A DNA stretch of 64,000 nucleotides, from the NCBI RefSeq assembly GCF_000429825.1, contig NZ_KE386955.1, positions 110,004 through 174,003 of the forward strand. The letters are read 5' to 3'. This document shows positions 35,184-44,333 of the stretch, in pieces. Origin of the DNA: Cohnella thermotolerans DSM 17683 (lineage in GTDB: Bacteria > Bacillota > Bacilli > Paenibacillales > Paenibacillaceae). Positions within the stretch are counted from its first letter, which is position 1. Each line of letters begins with the position of its first letter. The translations under genes were made by a program, and so were the position numbers. Under the pieces are notes generated by a model. That model ran no database searches, was not told the origin of the DNA, and worked only from the letters and a program-made list of their open reading frames with translations.

Positions 35184-35808
35184 GGGGATTCTCCCGCCGC
35201 TGTTCGTGCTTTTTCCGATACTCTTCCGTGATGACGTAGTGGTTGACGTTCTCCTGGTACATGAACATCTCCACCTCGAGCGGATTCGGCTCGTCGGTCG
35301 GACGGCGGCGGAACAACCGGTTGAAAAACAGCAGCATGCCGAGCCCGACGCCGAGCGAATACGGAATTTGGAACAGCCGCGGATGCCAATCCGGACTGCC
35401 CGTGAGCAGTTGGGTAACCCTCCGCTGCACCTGCGGCATATTGACGTCCGCGTGGAAGTTGACCAGCGCCATGCCCGAACCGAAAAACAGCAGCAGCCAG
35501 GCGAGCGCCAGCACGATCCACCGCGGCCTGACGACCCCGTCTTTGGCGACTTCCACCAGCACATGAGGCTCTCCGTACGTCTCGATGGCGATGCCGGGCT
35601 CCGCCTCCCGAACGACCCGGACGATGTGAAGCATGTCGATGACGAGGAAGTGGCCGTCCTCCGGACGAATACGAAGAAGCTCCAGACGCAGCAGCCGCCG
35701 CTCGAGCTCGGGATCCGCGACGATGCGCGCCACATCGTTCAGCCGAATCGACGACAGAGGCGGTACGACGGCACGGCGGCGAAGCCGCACGTAGACGGTA
35801 GTATCCAC
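35176..35808 (-). CDS. spoVAA: Stage V sporulation protein AA
   Basis: 210 residues from GTG at 35808, which has AAGGGGG eight bases upstream. An N-terminal soluble beta-rich domain starts DTTVYVRLRRRAVV. Two membrane segments (about 120-140 and 170-190) follow. It is the first gene of the spoVA group. A sigma-G-type promoter lies 70-100 bases upstream, so forespore transcription independent of the spoIIA operon is likely. Confidence 0.88.
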   Translation of the reverse strand: MDTTVYVRLRRRAVVPPLSSIRLNDVARIVADPELERRLLRLELLRIRPEDGHFLVIDMLHIVRVVREAEPGIAIETYGEPHVLVEVAKDGVVRPRWIVLALAWLLLFFGSGMALVNFHADVNMPQVQRRVTQLLTGSPDWHPRLFQIPYSLGVGLGMLLFFNRLFRRRPTDEPNPLEVEMFMYQENVNHYVITEEYRKKHEQRRENPHD

Positions 35809-35876
35809 GTTGCAATCCCCCTTGATCGATCGGCGCCAATGCGCCTTCCCACGCCGGGAACGCCCAGCGTTTCCTT

Positions 35877-35906
35877 TAGTATGAAACAAACGGCCGAAAA
35901 GCACTC
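35877..35906 (-). promoter_or_regulatory. spoVAA: Candidate sigma-G promoter of the spoVA genes
   Basis: Minus-strand GAGTG (35906-35902), 18-nt spacer, CATACTA (35883-35877). The -10 is a perfect sigma-G box; the -35 has one mismatch to GHATR. Confidence 0.65.
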
Positions 35907-35970
35907 CCCCGAACGCGACAAAGCCGCCCGCGGCGATGGGGAAGCCTCTCGCCGGGACGGCCGCTCAAGA

Positions 35971-36729
35971 TCACTGCGCGATTTGATCCTTGATGTTCTG
36001 CAATATTTTTTTCTCCAGACGGCTGACCTGCACCTGGGAGATGCCCAGCCGGCTGGCCACCTCGGATTGCGTCTGGTCGCGGAAGTACCGCAAATACACG
36101 ATCAGCCGCTCCCGGTCGCTCAGCCCCTGGATCGCCTGTGTCAGGGCCATCTTGTCGAACCACTTTTCCTGCGAATCGTCGGCGATTTGATCCATCAGCG
36201 TGATCGGGTCTCCGTCGTTCTCGAACACCGTCTCGTGAATCGAAGTCGGCGGCTTGTTCGCTTCCAGCGCAAACACGATTTCCTCCGGCGACACGCCGAT
36301 CTCCTCGGCCACTTCCGACACCGTCGGCTGGCGGCCGAGACGCTTGGACAGCTCGTCCTTCACCTTGCGGACGCGGTTGGCCATCTCCTTGAGCGACCGG
36401 CTCACCTTGAGCGTGCCGTCGTCCCGCAAAAACCGCTGAATTTCCCCGATGATCATCGGAACCGCGTACGTGGAAAACTTGACGTCGTAGCTTAAATCGA
36501 ACTTATCCACCGATTTGAGCAAGCCGATGCAGCCGATTTGGAACAGATCCTCCGAATCGTAGCCTCTGCCGGCAAACCGCTGCACCACGGACCAGACGAG
36601 CCGAATATTGTTCGAGACCAGCGTTTCGCGCGCCGTGCTGTCTCCGGACTGGCTCAGCGCGATCAGGCGCTTCACCTCCGCGTCGTCGAGATATCCCGGC
36701 GGCGACGATCGCTTCCATTCGATTTCCAT
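35971..36729 (-). CDS. sigF: Forespore sigma factor F
   Basis: 252 residues with sigma regions 2 (DLFQIGCIGLLKSVDKFD), 3 and 4 (QSEVASRLGISQVQVSRLEKKIL). SigF is the first forespore-specific sigma factor. The anti-sigma SpoIIAB and anti-anti-sigma SpoIIAA genes lie directly upstream in the same operon. The spoVA genes follow, as in Bacillus. Confidence 0.98.
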   Translation of the reverse strand: MEIEWKRSSPPGYLDDAEVKRLIALSQSGDSTARETLVSNNIRLVWSVVQRFAGRGYDSEDLFQIGCIGLLKSVDKFDLSYDVKFSTYAVPMIIGEIQRFLRDDGTLKVSRSLKEMANRVRKVKDELSKRLGRQPTVSEVAEEIGVSPEEIVFALEANKPPTSIHETVFENDGDPITLMDQIADDSQEKWFDKMALTQAIQGLSDRERLIVYLRYFRDQTQSEVASRLGISQVQVSRLEKKILQNIKDQIAQ

Positions 36730-36753
36730 GCCTCCAACCCCTGCCGCGCGGAA

Positions 36754-37200
36754 TTAGTTGAACAACGCCTTTTTGGATTCGATGCGCTTCTTCATGCGAA
36801 GACGGGTCCCCTTGCCGGGCTCGCTCGTCACGTCCAGCTCGTCCATGAAGTTCTCGATGATCGTAAAGCCCATGCCGGAACGCTCCAGCTCCGGCCGCGA
36901 GGTGTACAGCGGCTGCCGCGCCAGCTCGATGTCCTCGATGCCTTTGCCCTCGTCGACAACGGTGATCGACACCGTGTCTCCCGCGATCTCGGCCTCGACG
37001 GCGACGACGCCGTCCGGCGAATTCTCGTAACCGTGGATGATCGCATTCGTCACCGCTTCGGATACGACCGTTTTAATGTCGTTCAGCTGCTCCATCGTCG
37101 GATCCAGCTGGGAGACGAACGCCGCGACGGACACGCGGGCGAACGCCTCGTTCTCCGAACGGCTCGCGAACGACAGCCTCATGAAATTGCTCGCGCTCAT
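36754..37200 (-). CDS. spoIIAB: Anti-sigma F factor and serine kinase
   Basis: 148 residues, GHKL ATPase fold. Motifs are the N-box [14 protein letters not shown]1 DEGKGIED and G2 [13 protein letters not shown]. SpoIIAB binds and inhibits SigF and phosphorylates SpoIIAA. Its ATG overlaps the spoIIAA stop (ATGA). Residues conserved for catalysis all appear present. Confidence 0.98.
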   Translation of the reverse strand: MSASNFMRLSFASRSENEAFARVSVAAFVSQLDPTMEQLNDIKTVVSEAVTNAIIHGYENSPDGVVAVEAEIAGDTVSITVVDEGKGIEDIELARQPLYTSRPELERSGMGFTIIENFMDELDVTSEPGKGTRLRMKKRIESKKALFN

Positions 37201-37550
37201 GATACGACCTCCAGACTGGCCAGCGCCGATCGCTCCGAATCGTAGAAAGACAAAATTTTGAACAAGCCCGACAATTCGAACAGCCGTTTCACGCTCGGGT
37301 GAATGTCGCAGACGACCATTTTGCCGCCGCGGCTTTTGATCAGCTTGTACCTCCCCAGAATGACCCCGAGTCCCGAGCTGTCCATAAACTGCAATTCTTT
37401 CAGGCTGAGCACGACGTGCTCGCACCGCCCTCGCAGAATCGCGTCTTCCATCTTGAACCGGACGACATCCGCGGTATGGTGGTCCAATTCTCCTCTCAAG
37501 CGGACGATCAGCACATTGCGGTGCTGTTCCAGTTCCACCTGCAAACTCAT
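37197..37550 (-). CDS. spoIIAA: Anti-sigma F factor antagonist
   Basis: 117 residues, STAS fold. The regulatory serine phosphorylated by SpoIIAB is in [13 protein letters not shown] (second Ser, residue 57 or 58). The ATG at 37550 has GGAGGGG eight bases upstream; the frame continues 19 codons further but beyond the ribosome binding site. First gene of the spoIIA operon. Confidence 0.98.
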   Translation of the reverse strand: MSLQVELEQHRNVLIVRLRGELDHHTADVVRFKMEDAILRGRCEHVVLSLKELQFMDSSGLGVILGRYKLIKSRGGKMVVCDIHPSVKRLFELSGLFKILSFYDSERSALASLEVVS

Positions 37551-37605
37551 GCCGTTTCCCCTCCCATCGAGCGCAGCCGGGCGCAAGCTTCCGACTCTAC
37601 AACAC

Positions 37606-37635
37606 ACATTCTACGAGCGCTTCGGCCATTCCTGC
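37606..37635 (-). promoter_or_regulatory. spoIIAA: Sigma-H promoter of the spoIIA operon
   Basis: Minus-strand GCAGGAATG (37635-37627), 12-nt spacer, GTAGAATGT. This fits the sigma-H consensus RNAGGAWWW-N11/12-RNNGAATWW at nearly every position. It lies about 55 bases before spoIIAA, and Bacillus spoIIA is driven by sigma-H. Confidence 0.85.
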
Positions 37636-37729
37636 CCTCCGACAAAAATAGAAAGAAGCTTCGTCCGAGCGACAAAATACGGCAAAGAGGCGGGACGCCG
37701 CGCGTCTAGCCGCCTTTTTGCAGGGACCA

Positions 37730-38944
37730 TCAGCCGTTCATGAACAATTGGCCGGCCGACCGCCTAAGCAGCGTCCACCAACCGGCGCGCTCGACGGATT
37801 CCGGCGCTTCGATCGGAAACTCGGTCATCACTTCGTTGCCGCGGTAAACGATCAGCTTGCCGATCTGTTGGCCCGCTTTGACCGGCGCGGTCAGCTTGTC
37901 GTCCAGCACGAGCTCGTGACGGATGTCGCCTTTGGAGGCGCCCTTGCGCACCAGCACGCTGTACGAATGCTTGGCCGTAATCGGCAGCTTGGCGACTTTG
38001 CCTTTCTCGACGGTCAGCGTGCCGATCTTGTCGCCGCTCTTGTAAATCGGGACGTTCGTGAACTGGGCGAACGCGTAGTCGAACAGCTTCGACACTTCCG
38101 CGTTGCGCGTCTTCGTATTCGGCTCGCCCATAACGACCACGATCAGCCGGAGGTTGTCCCGCTTCGCCGTGGCCGACAGGCAAAATTTCGCCTCGCCGGT
38201 GAAGCCGGTTTTCAGCCCGTCGGCGCCGTGATAAAACCGGACGAGCTTGTTCGTGTTCACGAGCCAGAAAGGCTTGGGCGAGTCTTTGCGCAAATAATCC
38301 TGGTACAGCCCGGTGTACTTGGTGATCTCCTCGTGCTTGAGCAGCTCCCGGGACATGACGGCGATGTCGTAGGCGGAGGACATATGTCCCGCGGCCGGCA
38401 ATCCGTTGCAATTGACGAACTTCGTGTTCTTCATGCCGAGCTGCTTCGCTCTCTCGTTCATCAGGCGCACGAATTCTTCCTCGCTGCCCGCGATCTTCTC
38501 GGCGAGCGCCACGGAAGCGTCGTTGCCCGAGGCGAGGGCGATGCCCTTGAGCATGTCGTCCACCGTCATCTCTTCGCCCGGCTCGAGGAAAATTTGCGAG
38601 CCGCCCATCGAAGCGGCGTATTCGCTCGTCTGCACCTTGTCCGTCAGCTTGAGCTTGCCTTCGTCCAGCGCCTCCATGACGAGCAGCATCGTCATGATTT
38701 TCGTGATGCTGGCGGGCGGCAGCTGGGCGTGGCTGTTTTTCTCGTAGATGACCGTGCCGCTGTCCGCGTCCATCAGAATGGCGGATTTGGCGGAGGCGGC
38801 CAGGTCGGTCTGCGGACCCGCCGATTTGGCGCGTCCGGCTTCCTCGGCGAAGGCCGCCGGTTGGACGGAAGCCGTCGCGACGGCGGCCGCGAGGCCCAGC
38901 GCCGCGAATAAACGAATCTTGTTCCGGTTGCTTAAGAAGCGCAT
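37730..38944 (-). CDS. dacF: Forespore D-alanyl-D-alanine carboxypeptidase
   Basis: 404 residues. Signal peptide (about 1-33), then serine peptidase domain with SITK, SGN and KTG (GLKTGFT) motifs. A C-terminal beta domain and an amphipathic membrane-binding tail end the protein. DacF helps set spore cortex cross-linking with DacB. It lies directly upstream of spoIIAA, as in Bacillus, behind a promoter of the forespore type. Confidence 0.95.
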   Translation of the reverse strand: MRFLSNRNKIRLFAALGLAAAVATASVQPAAFAEEAGRAKSAGPQTDLAASAKSAILMDADSGTVIYEKNSHAQLPPASITKIMTMLLVMEALDEGKLKLTDKVQTSEYAASMGGSQIFLEPGEEMTVDDMLKGIALASGNDASVALAEKIAGSEEEFVRLMNERAKQLGMKNTKFVNCNGLPAAGHMSSAYDIAVMSRELLKHEEITKYTGLYQDYLRKDSPKPFWLVNTNKLVRFYHGADGLKTGFTGEAKFCLSATAKRDNLRLIVVVMGEPNTKTRNAEVSKLFDYAFAQFTNVPIYKSGDKIGTLTVEKGKVAKLPITAKHSYSVLVRKGASKGDIRHELVLDDKLTAPVKAGQQIGKLIVYRGNEVMTEFPIEAPESVERAGWWTLLRRSAGQLFMNG

Positions 38945-39000
38945 GTTTGGTCGGTTTCCCCCCAGATGCCCGGATGGCAGGCTTGGTTTCTTCTTCCAAC

Positions 39001-39030
39001 CAGTCTGCCCCGGGGGAGATTAAATTATTC
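39001..39030 (-). promoter_or_regulatory. dacF: Candidate sigma-F promoter of dacF
   Basis: Minus-strand GAATA (39030-39026), 15-nt spacer, GGGCAGACTG (39010-39001). The -10 fits the sigma-F pattern GGNNANANTR at all defined positions. dacF is sigma-F dependent in Bacillus. Confidence 0.75.
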
Positions 39031-39371
39031 GGATGAGGGAAAGGACAGCTTCGAAGGGCTTACGGGGAAGGGGATGACATGAAGTTCGAAGCTACCGCCG
39101 GGGTTTCCGTTGGCTAACGAATCGTATTGTTCTTATGAGCGTCTAATTTGTCCTTTGGCCGGTCTAACGAACTGCAGCCACGTTATTGAGGCAAAAAGCC
39201 GCGGGAACGCCGCCCATAGCCCGCAATGGCGATATAGGAGTTCGTTGCGATTAGCAAAACACGTGTTTTTGAGCAAATAAGGTGTACTGGGTTCGTTAGG
39301 CGCCGGCCCGATCGAAAGCGCCGCCGAACGGTTCGAGCCCATCGGCGGCGCTCCGTTCGAGCTGCAAGCTC
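39031..39371. repeat. Intergenic region with degenerate repeats
   Basis: No gene seen. CTAACGAA occurs at 39114, CTAACGAAC at 39164, and its complement GTTCGTTAG at 39291. AAAACACGTGTTTT (39256-39269) is a perfect 14-nt palindrome. AGCGCCGCCGA (39317-39327) pairs with TCGGCGGCGCT (39342-39352). The 20 bases from 39145 match 30602-30621 at 17 positions. The pattern suggests worn copies of a dispersed intergenic repeat. Confidence 0.5.
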
Positions 39372-39433
39372 CGCAAAAAAAAAGAACGGGCAGCCCCGTG
39401 CCGCCGGCGCGGCGGACAGGGCTGCCCGTTCGG
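39372..39433 (-). terminator. Terminator of the xerD-deoB-punA-pdp operon
   Basis: GAACGGGCAGCC pairs with GGCTGCCCGTTC around a GC-rich centre that pairs further. Nine T residues follow on the minus strand. Confidence 0.95.
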
Positions 39434-40759
39434 TTAACGCTCGACGCCGTCCTTGCTCACGACCGCGTAGACGAGCGGCTGCCGGGCCGGCGGCTCGGCT
39501 TCGAGCGCGTACGCCGACCGCACCTGCTCGCTTGCTGCGGCGGCCGCCTCGTCTTCCGCGCGCACATGCAGCACCGCGAGCGGGTCGCCCCGACGTACGC
39601 GGTCGCCGCGCTTGGCGACGAGCTCGATCCCGACGGCGTAATCGATCGCGTCGTCCTTCGTCGCCCGGCCGGCGCCGAGGCGCATGGCCGCGACGCCGAT
39701 CGCCTCGGCGTCGATGCCGTGCACGTAGCCGTCGGCGTCCGCGGCCACGCGCACGCGCGCCGCCGCCTGCGGCAGCAGCTCCGGCCGCTCGGCCACGGCC
39801 GGGTCGCCGCCCTGGGCGGCGATCAGCTGCGCGAGCTTGCGCAGCGCCTCGCCCGAGGCGAGCGCGCGCTCCAGCTTGGCGCGGGCGTCCGCCCGGTCGG
39901 CGGCTTTGCCGCCGAGCAGAAGCATGTGGCCGCCGAGCTCCAGGCACAGCTCGCGCAAATCGTCGGGGCCTTCGCCGCGCAAAATCTCGATCGCCTCGCG
40001 CACTTCCAGCGCGTTGCCGATCAGCCGCCCGAGCGGCTGGTCCATGTCCGTAATCGCCGCCACCGTGTTGCGGCCGACTTCGGTGCCGATCGCCACCATC
40101 GCCTTGGCGAGCTCGATCGCGTCCTCCGCCGTCTTCATGAACGCGCCGCTGCCGAACTTGACGTCCAGCACGATCGCGTCCGCGCCGGCGGCGATCTTCT
40201 TGCTCATGACGGAGCTGGCGATCAGCGGAATCGAATCGACCGTGCCCGTCACGTCGCGCAGCGCGTACAGCTTCTTGTCCGCGGGCGCGATGTTGCCGCT
40301 CTGCCCGATGACGGACACGCCGATCTCGTTCACCTGCGCGAAGAAGGCGTCCCGGCTCAGCTCCGTCCGGAAGCCGGCGATCGCTTCGAGCTTGTCGATC
40401 GTTCCGCCCGTATGGCCGAGGCCGCGGCCGCTCATTTTCGCCACCGGCACGCCGCAGGCGGCGACCATCGGGGCGAGAATGAGCGTCGTCTTGTCCCCGA
40501 CGCCTCCGGTGCTGTGCTTGTCCACCTTGACGCCGCGAATGCCGGACAGATCGACGACGTCCCCCGACTGCGCCATGGCGAGCGTCAAATTCGCCGTTTC
40601 CGCGGCGGTCATGCCGGTAAAACAGACCGCCATCGCCCAAGCGGCGGTTTGGTAATCGGGAATGGCGCCGGAGACGACGCCGTTTACGAGGAAGCGGATT
40701 TCTTCGGCCGTCATTTCTTCTCCGGTTCTTTTCTTGCGAATCAGATCGACCATGCGCAT
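39434..40759 (-). CDS. pdp: Pyrimidine-nucleoside phosphorylase
   Basis: 441 residues. It cleaves uridine, deoxyuridine or thymidine with phosphate to base and (deoxy)ribose 1-phosphate. The signature [11 protein letters not shown] and the [18 protein letters not shown] segment bind phosphate and nucleoside. The C-terminal half is unusually Ala/Arg-rich, reflecting the GC content. Last gene of the salvage operon; punA is 128 bases upstream. Confidence 0.96.
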   Translation of the reverse strand: MRMVDLIRKKRTGEEMTAEEIRFLVNGVVSGAIPDYQTAAWAMAVCFTGMTAAETANLTLAMAQSGDVVDLSGIRGVKVDKHSTGGVGDKTTLILAPMVAACGVPVAKMSGRGLGHTGGTIDKLEAIAGFRTELSRDAFFAQVNEIGVSVIGQSGNIAPADKKLYALRDVTGTVDSIPLIASSVMSKKIAAGADAIVLDVKFGSGAFMKTAEDAIELAKAMVAIGTEVGRNTVAAITDMDQPLGRLIGNALEVREAIEILRGEGPDDLRELCLELGGHMLLLGGKAADRADARAKLERALASGEALRKLAQLIAAQGGDPAVAERPELLPQAAARVRVAADADGYVHGIDAEAIGVAAMRLGAGRATKDDAIDYAVGIELVAKRGDRVRRGDPLAVLHVRAEDEAAAAASEQVRSAYALEAEPPARQPLVYAVVSKDGVER

Positions 40760-40887
40760 ACGGCTTTTTCCCTCCGCCTATCGTCACTTGTTCTCTATGT
40801 TCCGCGGCGACGCCAACCGAACGGCAGCCGGGCAGGCCCGGCTGAAGATCAAGCTCCGGACGCCCCGTTCCGCTCCCGCTGCAGCGG

Positions 40888-41712
40888 CTACAGCTTCGGC
40901 AACAGCGCCAGCACGAGCGACACGAATTGCGACTTGACCCGTTCGGTCGTCTCCATCACTTCCTCGTGCGAGAGCGGCTGGTCGAGAATGCCCGCGGCCA
41001 TGTTCGTGATGCAGGAGATGCCGACGACTTCCATTCCCGCGTGGCGGGCGACGATGACTTCCGGCACCGTCGACATGCCGACGGCGTCGGCGCCGAGCAC
41101 GCGCAGCATGCGGATTTCGGCCGGCGTCTCGTAGTTGGGACCGAGCAAGCCGGCATAGACGCCTTCCCGAAGCGTCAAGCCGAGCTCGGCGGCCGTCTCC
41201 TTCGCGATCGCGCGCAGCCGCCGGGAATACGCGTCGGACATGTCCGGGAAGCGGATGCCGAGCGCGTTGTCGTTCGGCCCGACGAGCGGATTGCGCCCCG
41301 TCAGATTGAGATGGTCGGAGATCAGCATCAGATTGCCCGAAGCGAAATCCAGATTGATGCCGCCGGCGGCGTTCGTGACGAGCAGCGAGCGGGCGCCGAG
41401 CTGCTTCATGACGCGAACGGGAAGCGCCGTCCGCTCCGGCTCGTACCCTTCGTACATATGGAACCGCCCCCGCATGAGCGCGACGACGCGGCCCTGGAGC
41501 CGCCCGACGACAAGCTCGCCCGCATGTCCCTCGACCGTCGACACCGGAAAATGGGGGATATCTCCGTAAGGAATCGTGACCCCTTCCTCGACTTCGTCCC
41601 CGATAACGCCGAGTCCCGAGCCGAGAATAAGCCCGATCTCGGGCTTATTCGGCGTCAGCGCGGCGATATAGGCCGCCGCCTCTTCGATCATCTGCTTCGT
41701 CTGCATGGCCAT
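40888..41712 (-). CDS. punA: Purine-nucleoside phosphorylase (trimeric type)
   Basis: 274 residues, the usual size. It shows GLILGSGLG, phosphate-binding RFHMYEGY and VTNAAGGIN, and MSTVPEVIVARH. It converts (deoxy)guanosine and inosine to base plus sugar 1-phosphate. The ATG at 41712 is nine bases from GGAGGG. It lies 20 bases after deoB, whose product isomerises the sugar phosphate. Confidence 0.96.
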   Translation of the reverse strand: MAMQTKQMIEEAAAYIAALTPNKPEIGLILGSGLGVIGDEVEEGVTIPYGDIPHFPVSTVEGHAGELVVGRLQGRVVALMRGRFHMYEGYEPERTALPVRVMKQLGARSLLVTNAAGGINLDFASGNLMLISDHLNLTGRNPLVGPNDNALGIRFPDMSDAYSRRLRAIAKETAAELGLTLREGVYAGLLGPNYETPAEIRMLRVLGADAVGMSTVPEVIVARHAGMEVVGISCITNMAAGILDQPLSHEEVMETTERVKSQFVSLVLALLPKL

Positions 41713-41732
41713 CCCGACACTCCCTCCTGTCT

Positions 41733-42908
41733 CTAGTGCAATACGGATAAAAAGCTGCTGCCGATGCCGGTCCCCTTCACCTTGAAATTGTCCGCGATCG
41801 TGGCGGCGAGATCGGCGTACGTGTCGCGAACGCCGAGGCTCCCGCCCGCGGCGAACGAAGGGCTGTACGCCAGCACGGGGACGTATTCCCTCGTATGGTC
41901 GGTACCGGCATGAACGGGATCGTTGCCGTGGTCCGCCGTAATGACGAGCAGATCGTCCGGCCCGAGCCGTTCCAGCAAGCGCGGCACCGCCCGGTCGAAC
42001 GCCTCGAGCGCCCGGGCGTAACCGGCCGGGTCGCGGCGGTGGCCGTACAGCGAGTCGAAATCGACCAAATTGGTGAACAGCAGCCCCTCGAAGGAGCGGC
42101 CGAGCTGCTCCAGCGTCGCTTCGATCCCGTGCGCGTTGCTCTTCGTCGGAATCGCGCGGGTGATGCCCTCGCCGCTGAAAATATCGTTGATCTTCCCGAC
42201 CGCCGCCACCTCGAAGCCGCCTTGCTTCAAGGCGTTCAGCACCGTCGGCTGCGGCGGCTTCAGCGCGTAATCGTGCCGGTTCGGCGTCCGCTCGAACGCG
42301 CCCGGCTTGCCTATGTAAGGTCTTGCGATGACGCGGCCGACGGAAAATTCGTCCTTCAGCGTCAGCCTGCGGGCGATGCGGCAGCCGTTGTACAGCTCCT
42401 CCAGCGGAATGACGTCTTCGTGCGCGGCGATCTGAAACACGCTGTCCGCCGACGTGTACACGATCCACGCTCCGCTGCGCATTTGCTCCTCGCCGAGCTC
42501 GTCCAAAATTTCGGTTCCCGAAGCCGGCTTGTTCCCGATGACCGGCCGTCCCGTCTCGGCTTCGAACGCGGCGATGAGCGCGTCGGGGAAGCCGTTCGGG
42601 AACGTGCGGAACGGCTTGGACACCTTCAGCCCCATCAGCTCCCAGTGGCCGGTCATCGTGTCTTTGCCGGCCGAGATTTCGGCCATTTTGCCGTAATAGG
42701 CCGTCGGGGCGCTCTCTTCCGGCCAATCGCCGATCGGCGCGATATTGGCCAGCCCCAGCTTCCTTAAATTCGGCAGCTGCAGATCGGGCGCCGCGGCCGC
42801 GATATGGCCGAGCGTATGGGCGCCCTTGTCTCCGTAGCTTGCGGCATCCGGAAGCTCTCCGATGCCGACGCTGTCAAGCACGATCACGGTTATTCGACGA
42901 AATGCCAT
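41733..42908 (-). CDS. deoB: Phosphopentomutase
   Basis: 391 residues, alkaline phosphatase superfamily. Metal and catalytic motifs are VLDSVGIGELPDA, the phosphorylated Thr in GKDTMTGHWE, and ADHGNDP. It interconverts ribose (or deoxyribose) 1- and 5-phosphates. It follows xerD by 12 bases; drm-punA beside ripX is the Bacillus arrangement. Confidence 0.97.
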   Translation of the reverse strand: MAFRRITVIVLDSVGIGELPDAASYGDKGAHTLGHIAAAAPDLQLPNLRKLGLANIAPIGDWPEESAPTAYYGKMAEISAGKDTMTGHWELMGLKVSKPFRTFPNGFPDALIAAFEAETGRPVIGNKPASGTEILDELGEEQMRSGAWIVYTSADSVFQIAAHEDVIPLEELYNGCRIARRLTLKDEFSVGRVIARPYIGKPGAFERTPNRHDYALKPPQPTVLNALKQGGFEVAAVGKINDIFSGEGITRAIPTKSNAHGIEATLEQLGRSFEGLLFTNLVDFDSLYGHRRDPAGYARALEAFDRAVPRLLERLGPDDLLVITADHGNDPVHAGTDHTREYVPVLAYSPSFAAGGSLGVRDTYADLAATIADNFKVKGTGIGSSFLSVLH

Positions 42909-42920
42909 GGCGCCATCCTC

Positions 42921-43820
42921 CTATCGACCTTTGCGCGATCTCGGGTGCGCACGTTCGTAAACTTCCTTGAGGCGGGTCTTCGCTGCCGGCTGGTAGATTT
43001 GCGTCGACGCCGGATTCGCGTGGCCGAGCATTTCCTGCACGGACCGCAAATCCGCTCCGCCTGCAAGCAGATGGACGGCAAAGGAGTGCCTCAGCGTATG
43101 GGGCGCGATCTCCTCGCCCACGCCGGCGTCCTTGGCGAGCTGCTTGATTCGCTTCCAGAACCCTTGCCGCGTCATCCGGCCGCCGAGATGGCTCAGGAAC
43201 AGCGCCGGTTCCGCCTTGTCTTCCTTCAGCAGTTGAGGCCTCGCTTCTTGCATATATTTTACCATCCATTCCGAACAGAGGGAACCGATCGGCACCATGC
43301 GCTCCTTGCCGCCGGGCCCCGTGCAGACGAGAAGCCCGAGCTCCGTCCGCACATGTTCGACGTCGAGCGAGAGCAGCTCCGACACTCGCAGCCCGGACGC
43401 GTACAGCGCCTCCAGCATGGCCCGGTCGCGAACGCCGGCCGCCGTATCGGTTCGCGGCGCCTCGAGCAGCTTGTCCACGTCGGCTTCGGACAGCACGCGG
43501 GGCGGTTTGCGCTCGGGCTTCGGCGCTTCCAGCGCAAGTGCGGGGTTGTCGGCGATCGTCCGCTGCGAGACCAGATACTGAAAAAATCCCCGAATGCTCA
43601 CCAGCCTTCGCGACACCGTCGCATTGGACCGGGACATGCCGCGAAGCTTCAGCAAGTAGGCCGACAGATGATGGGGCCTCACCTGTTCGGGGCCGTCAAT
43701 CCCCAGCTCCGCCATGGCCCGGATCATATCGGCCAGATCCCGCCTGTAGCTCTCGACCGTATTGGGTGCCAGCCGGCGTTCCCGCAAATGCTCGATAAAC
43801 AAGGCAACGCTTCTGTCCAT
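42921..43820 (-). CDS. xerD: Tyrosine recombinase XerD
   Basis: 299 residues. An N-terminal SAM-like DNA-binding domain (about 1-90) is followed by a catalytic domain with Arg in ASGLRVSELL, HTLRHSF (His, Arg), LGHANPASTQIY (His and nucleophilic Tyr). With its partner it resolves chromosome dimers at dif. Conserved position between yqzK and deoB marks it as the housekeeping enzyme, not a mobile integrase. Confidence 0.95.
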   Translation of the reverse strand: MDRSVALFIEHLRERRLAPNTVESYRRDLADMIRAMAELGIDGPEQVRPHHLSAYLLKLRGMSRSNATVSRRLVSIRGFFQYLVSQRTIADNPALALEAPKPERKPPRVLSEADVDKLLEAPRTDTAAGVRDRAMLEALYASGLRVSELLSLDVEHVRTELGLLVCTGPGGKERMVPIGSLCSEWMVKYMQEARPQLLKEDKAEPALFLSHLGGRMTRQGFWKRIKQLAKDAGVGEEIAPHTLRHSFAVHLLAGGADLRSVQEMLGHANPASTQIYQPAAKTRLKEVYERAHPRSRKGR

Positions 43821-43903
43821 CAAAAAGCCAAATCCTCTCGTCTTTCGTAAAGCTTCCCGAATTTTCTATTCCACGTCCGAACCTCCGAATCCTGCCGAAC
43901 CGC

Positions 43904-44140
43904 TCATTCGCCCAGCCATAAAAACAGCTTCAGCCGGTCTCCCCAATCGCCGGCGGCCCCCGTCTCCCCGCCCGCCTGAAACACTTTGGCCGCGTTGCCT
44001 TCCGGCACCTTATAGGGGTCGATCGGTTCGAGCCAATCCTGCATCCACCCGAACACATGATGCACCATGACCGTCAGCACGAGAAAAAGAAGCGTAAACT
44101 GCAGCCGTTCCAGCCATTTGCTTCCGCCGGGTTGTCCCAT
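43904..44140 (-). CDS. yqzK: DUF4227 family protein YqzK
   Basis: 78 residues. One transmembrane segment (about 12-30, LQFTLLFLVLTVMVHHVFGW) is followed by a conserved DWLEPIDPYKVPEGNAAKVF stretch. GGAGGAG precedes the ATG. In Bacillus yqzK lies between fur and xerD. Here fur is 2.9 kb away. Function unknown. Confidence 0.85.
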   Translation of the reverse strand: MGQPGGSKWLERLQFTLLFLVLTVMVHHVFGWMQDWLEPIDPYKVPEGNAAKVFQAGGETGAAGDWGDRLKLFLWLGE

Positions 44141-44333
44141 GACGTTCTCCTCCGTCCGCTAATCTTACTACACGATATGTGGACAGAGCCGGGAACATGC
44201 CCCGACGGGACCGGCGAAAATGGCGAAGCCGGAAGACGCGGCGGATGCACGCCGCTCCGCCTTCGTCCATACATTGCTATAGGGATGGCCTAGTTCCGCC
44301 CAAACCTTCAGCCCGAGGGAGAGTTGCGCAACA

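Noticed and set aside
22352..38944. Two D-Ala-D-Ala carboxypeptidases as a duplication
   Set aside because: They are the distinct sporulation enzymes DacB and DacF, each in its standard operon.
42921..43820. Tyrosine recombinase as sign of an integrated element
   Set aside because: It is XerD in its conserved place beside deoB and yqzK; no att-like repeats or phage genes are near.
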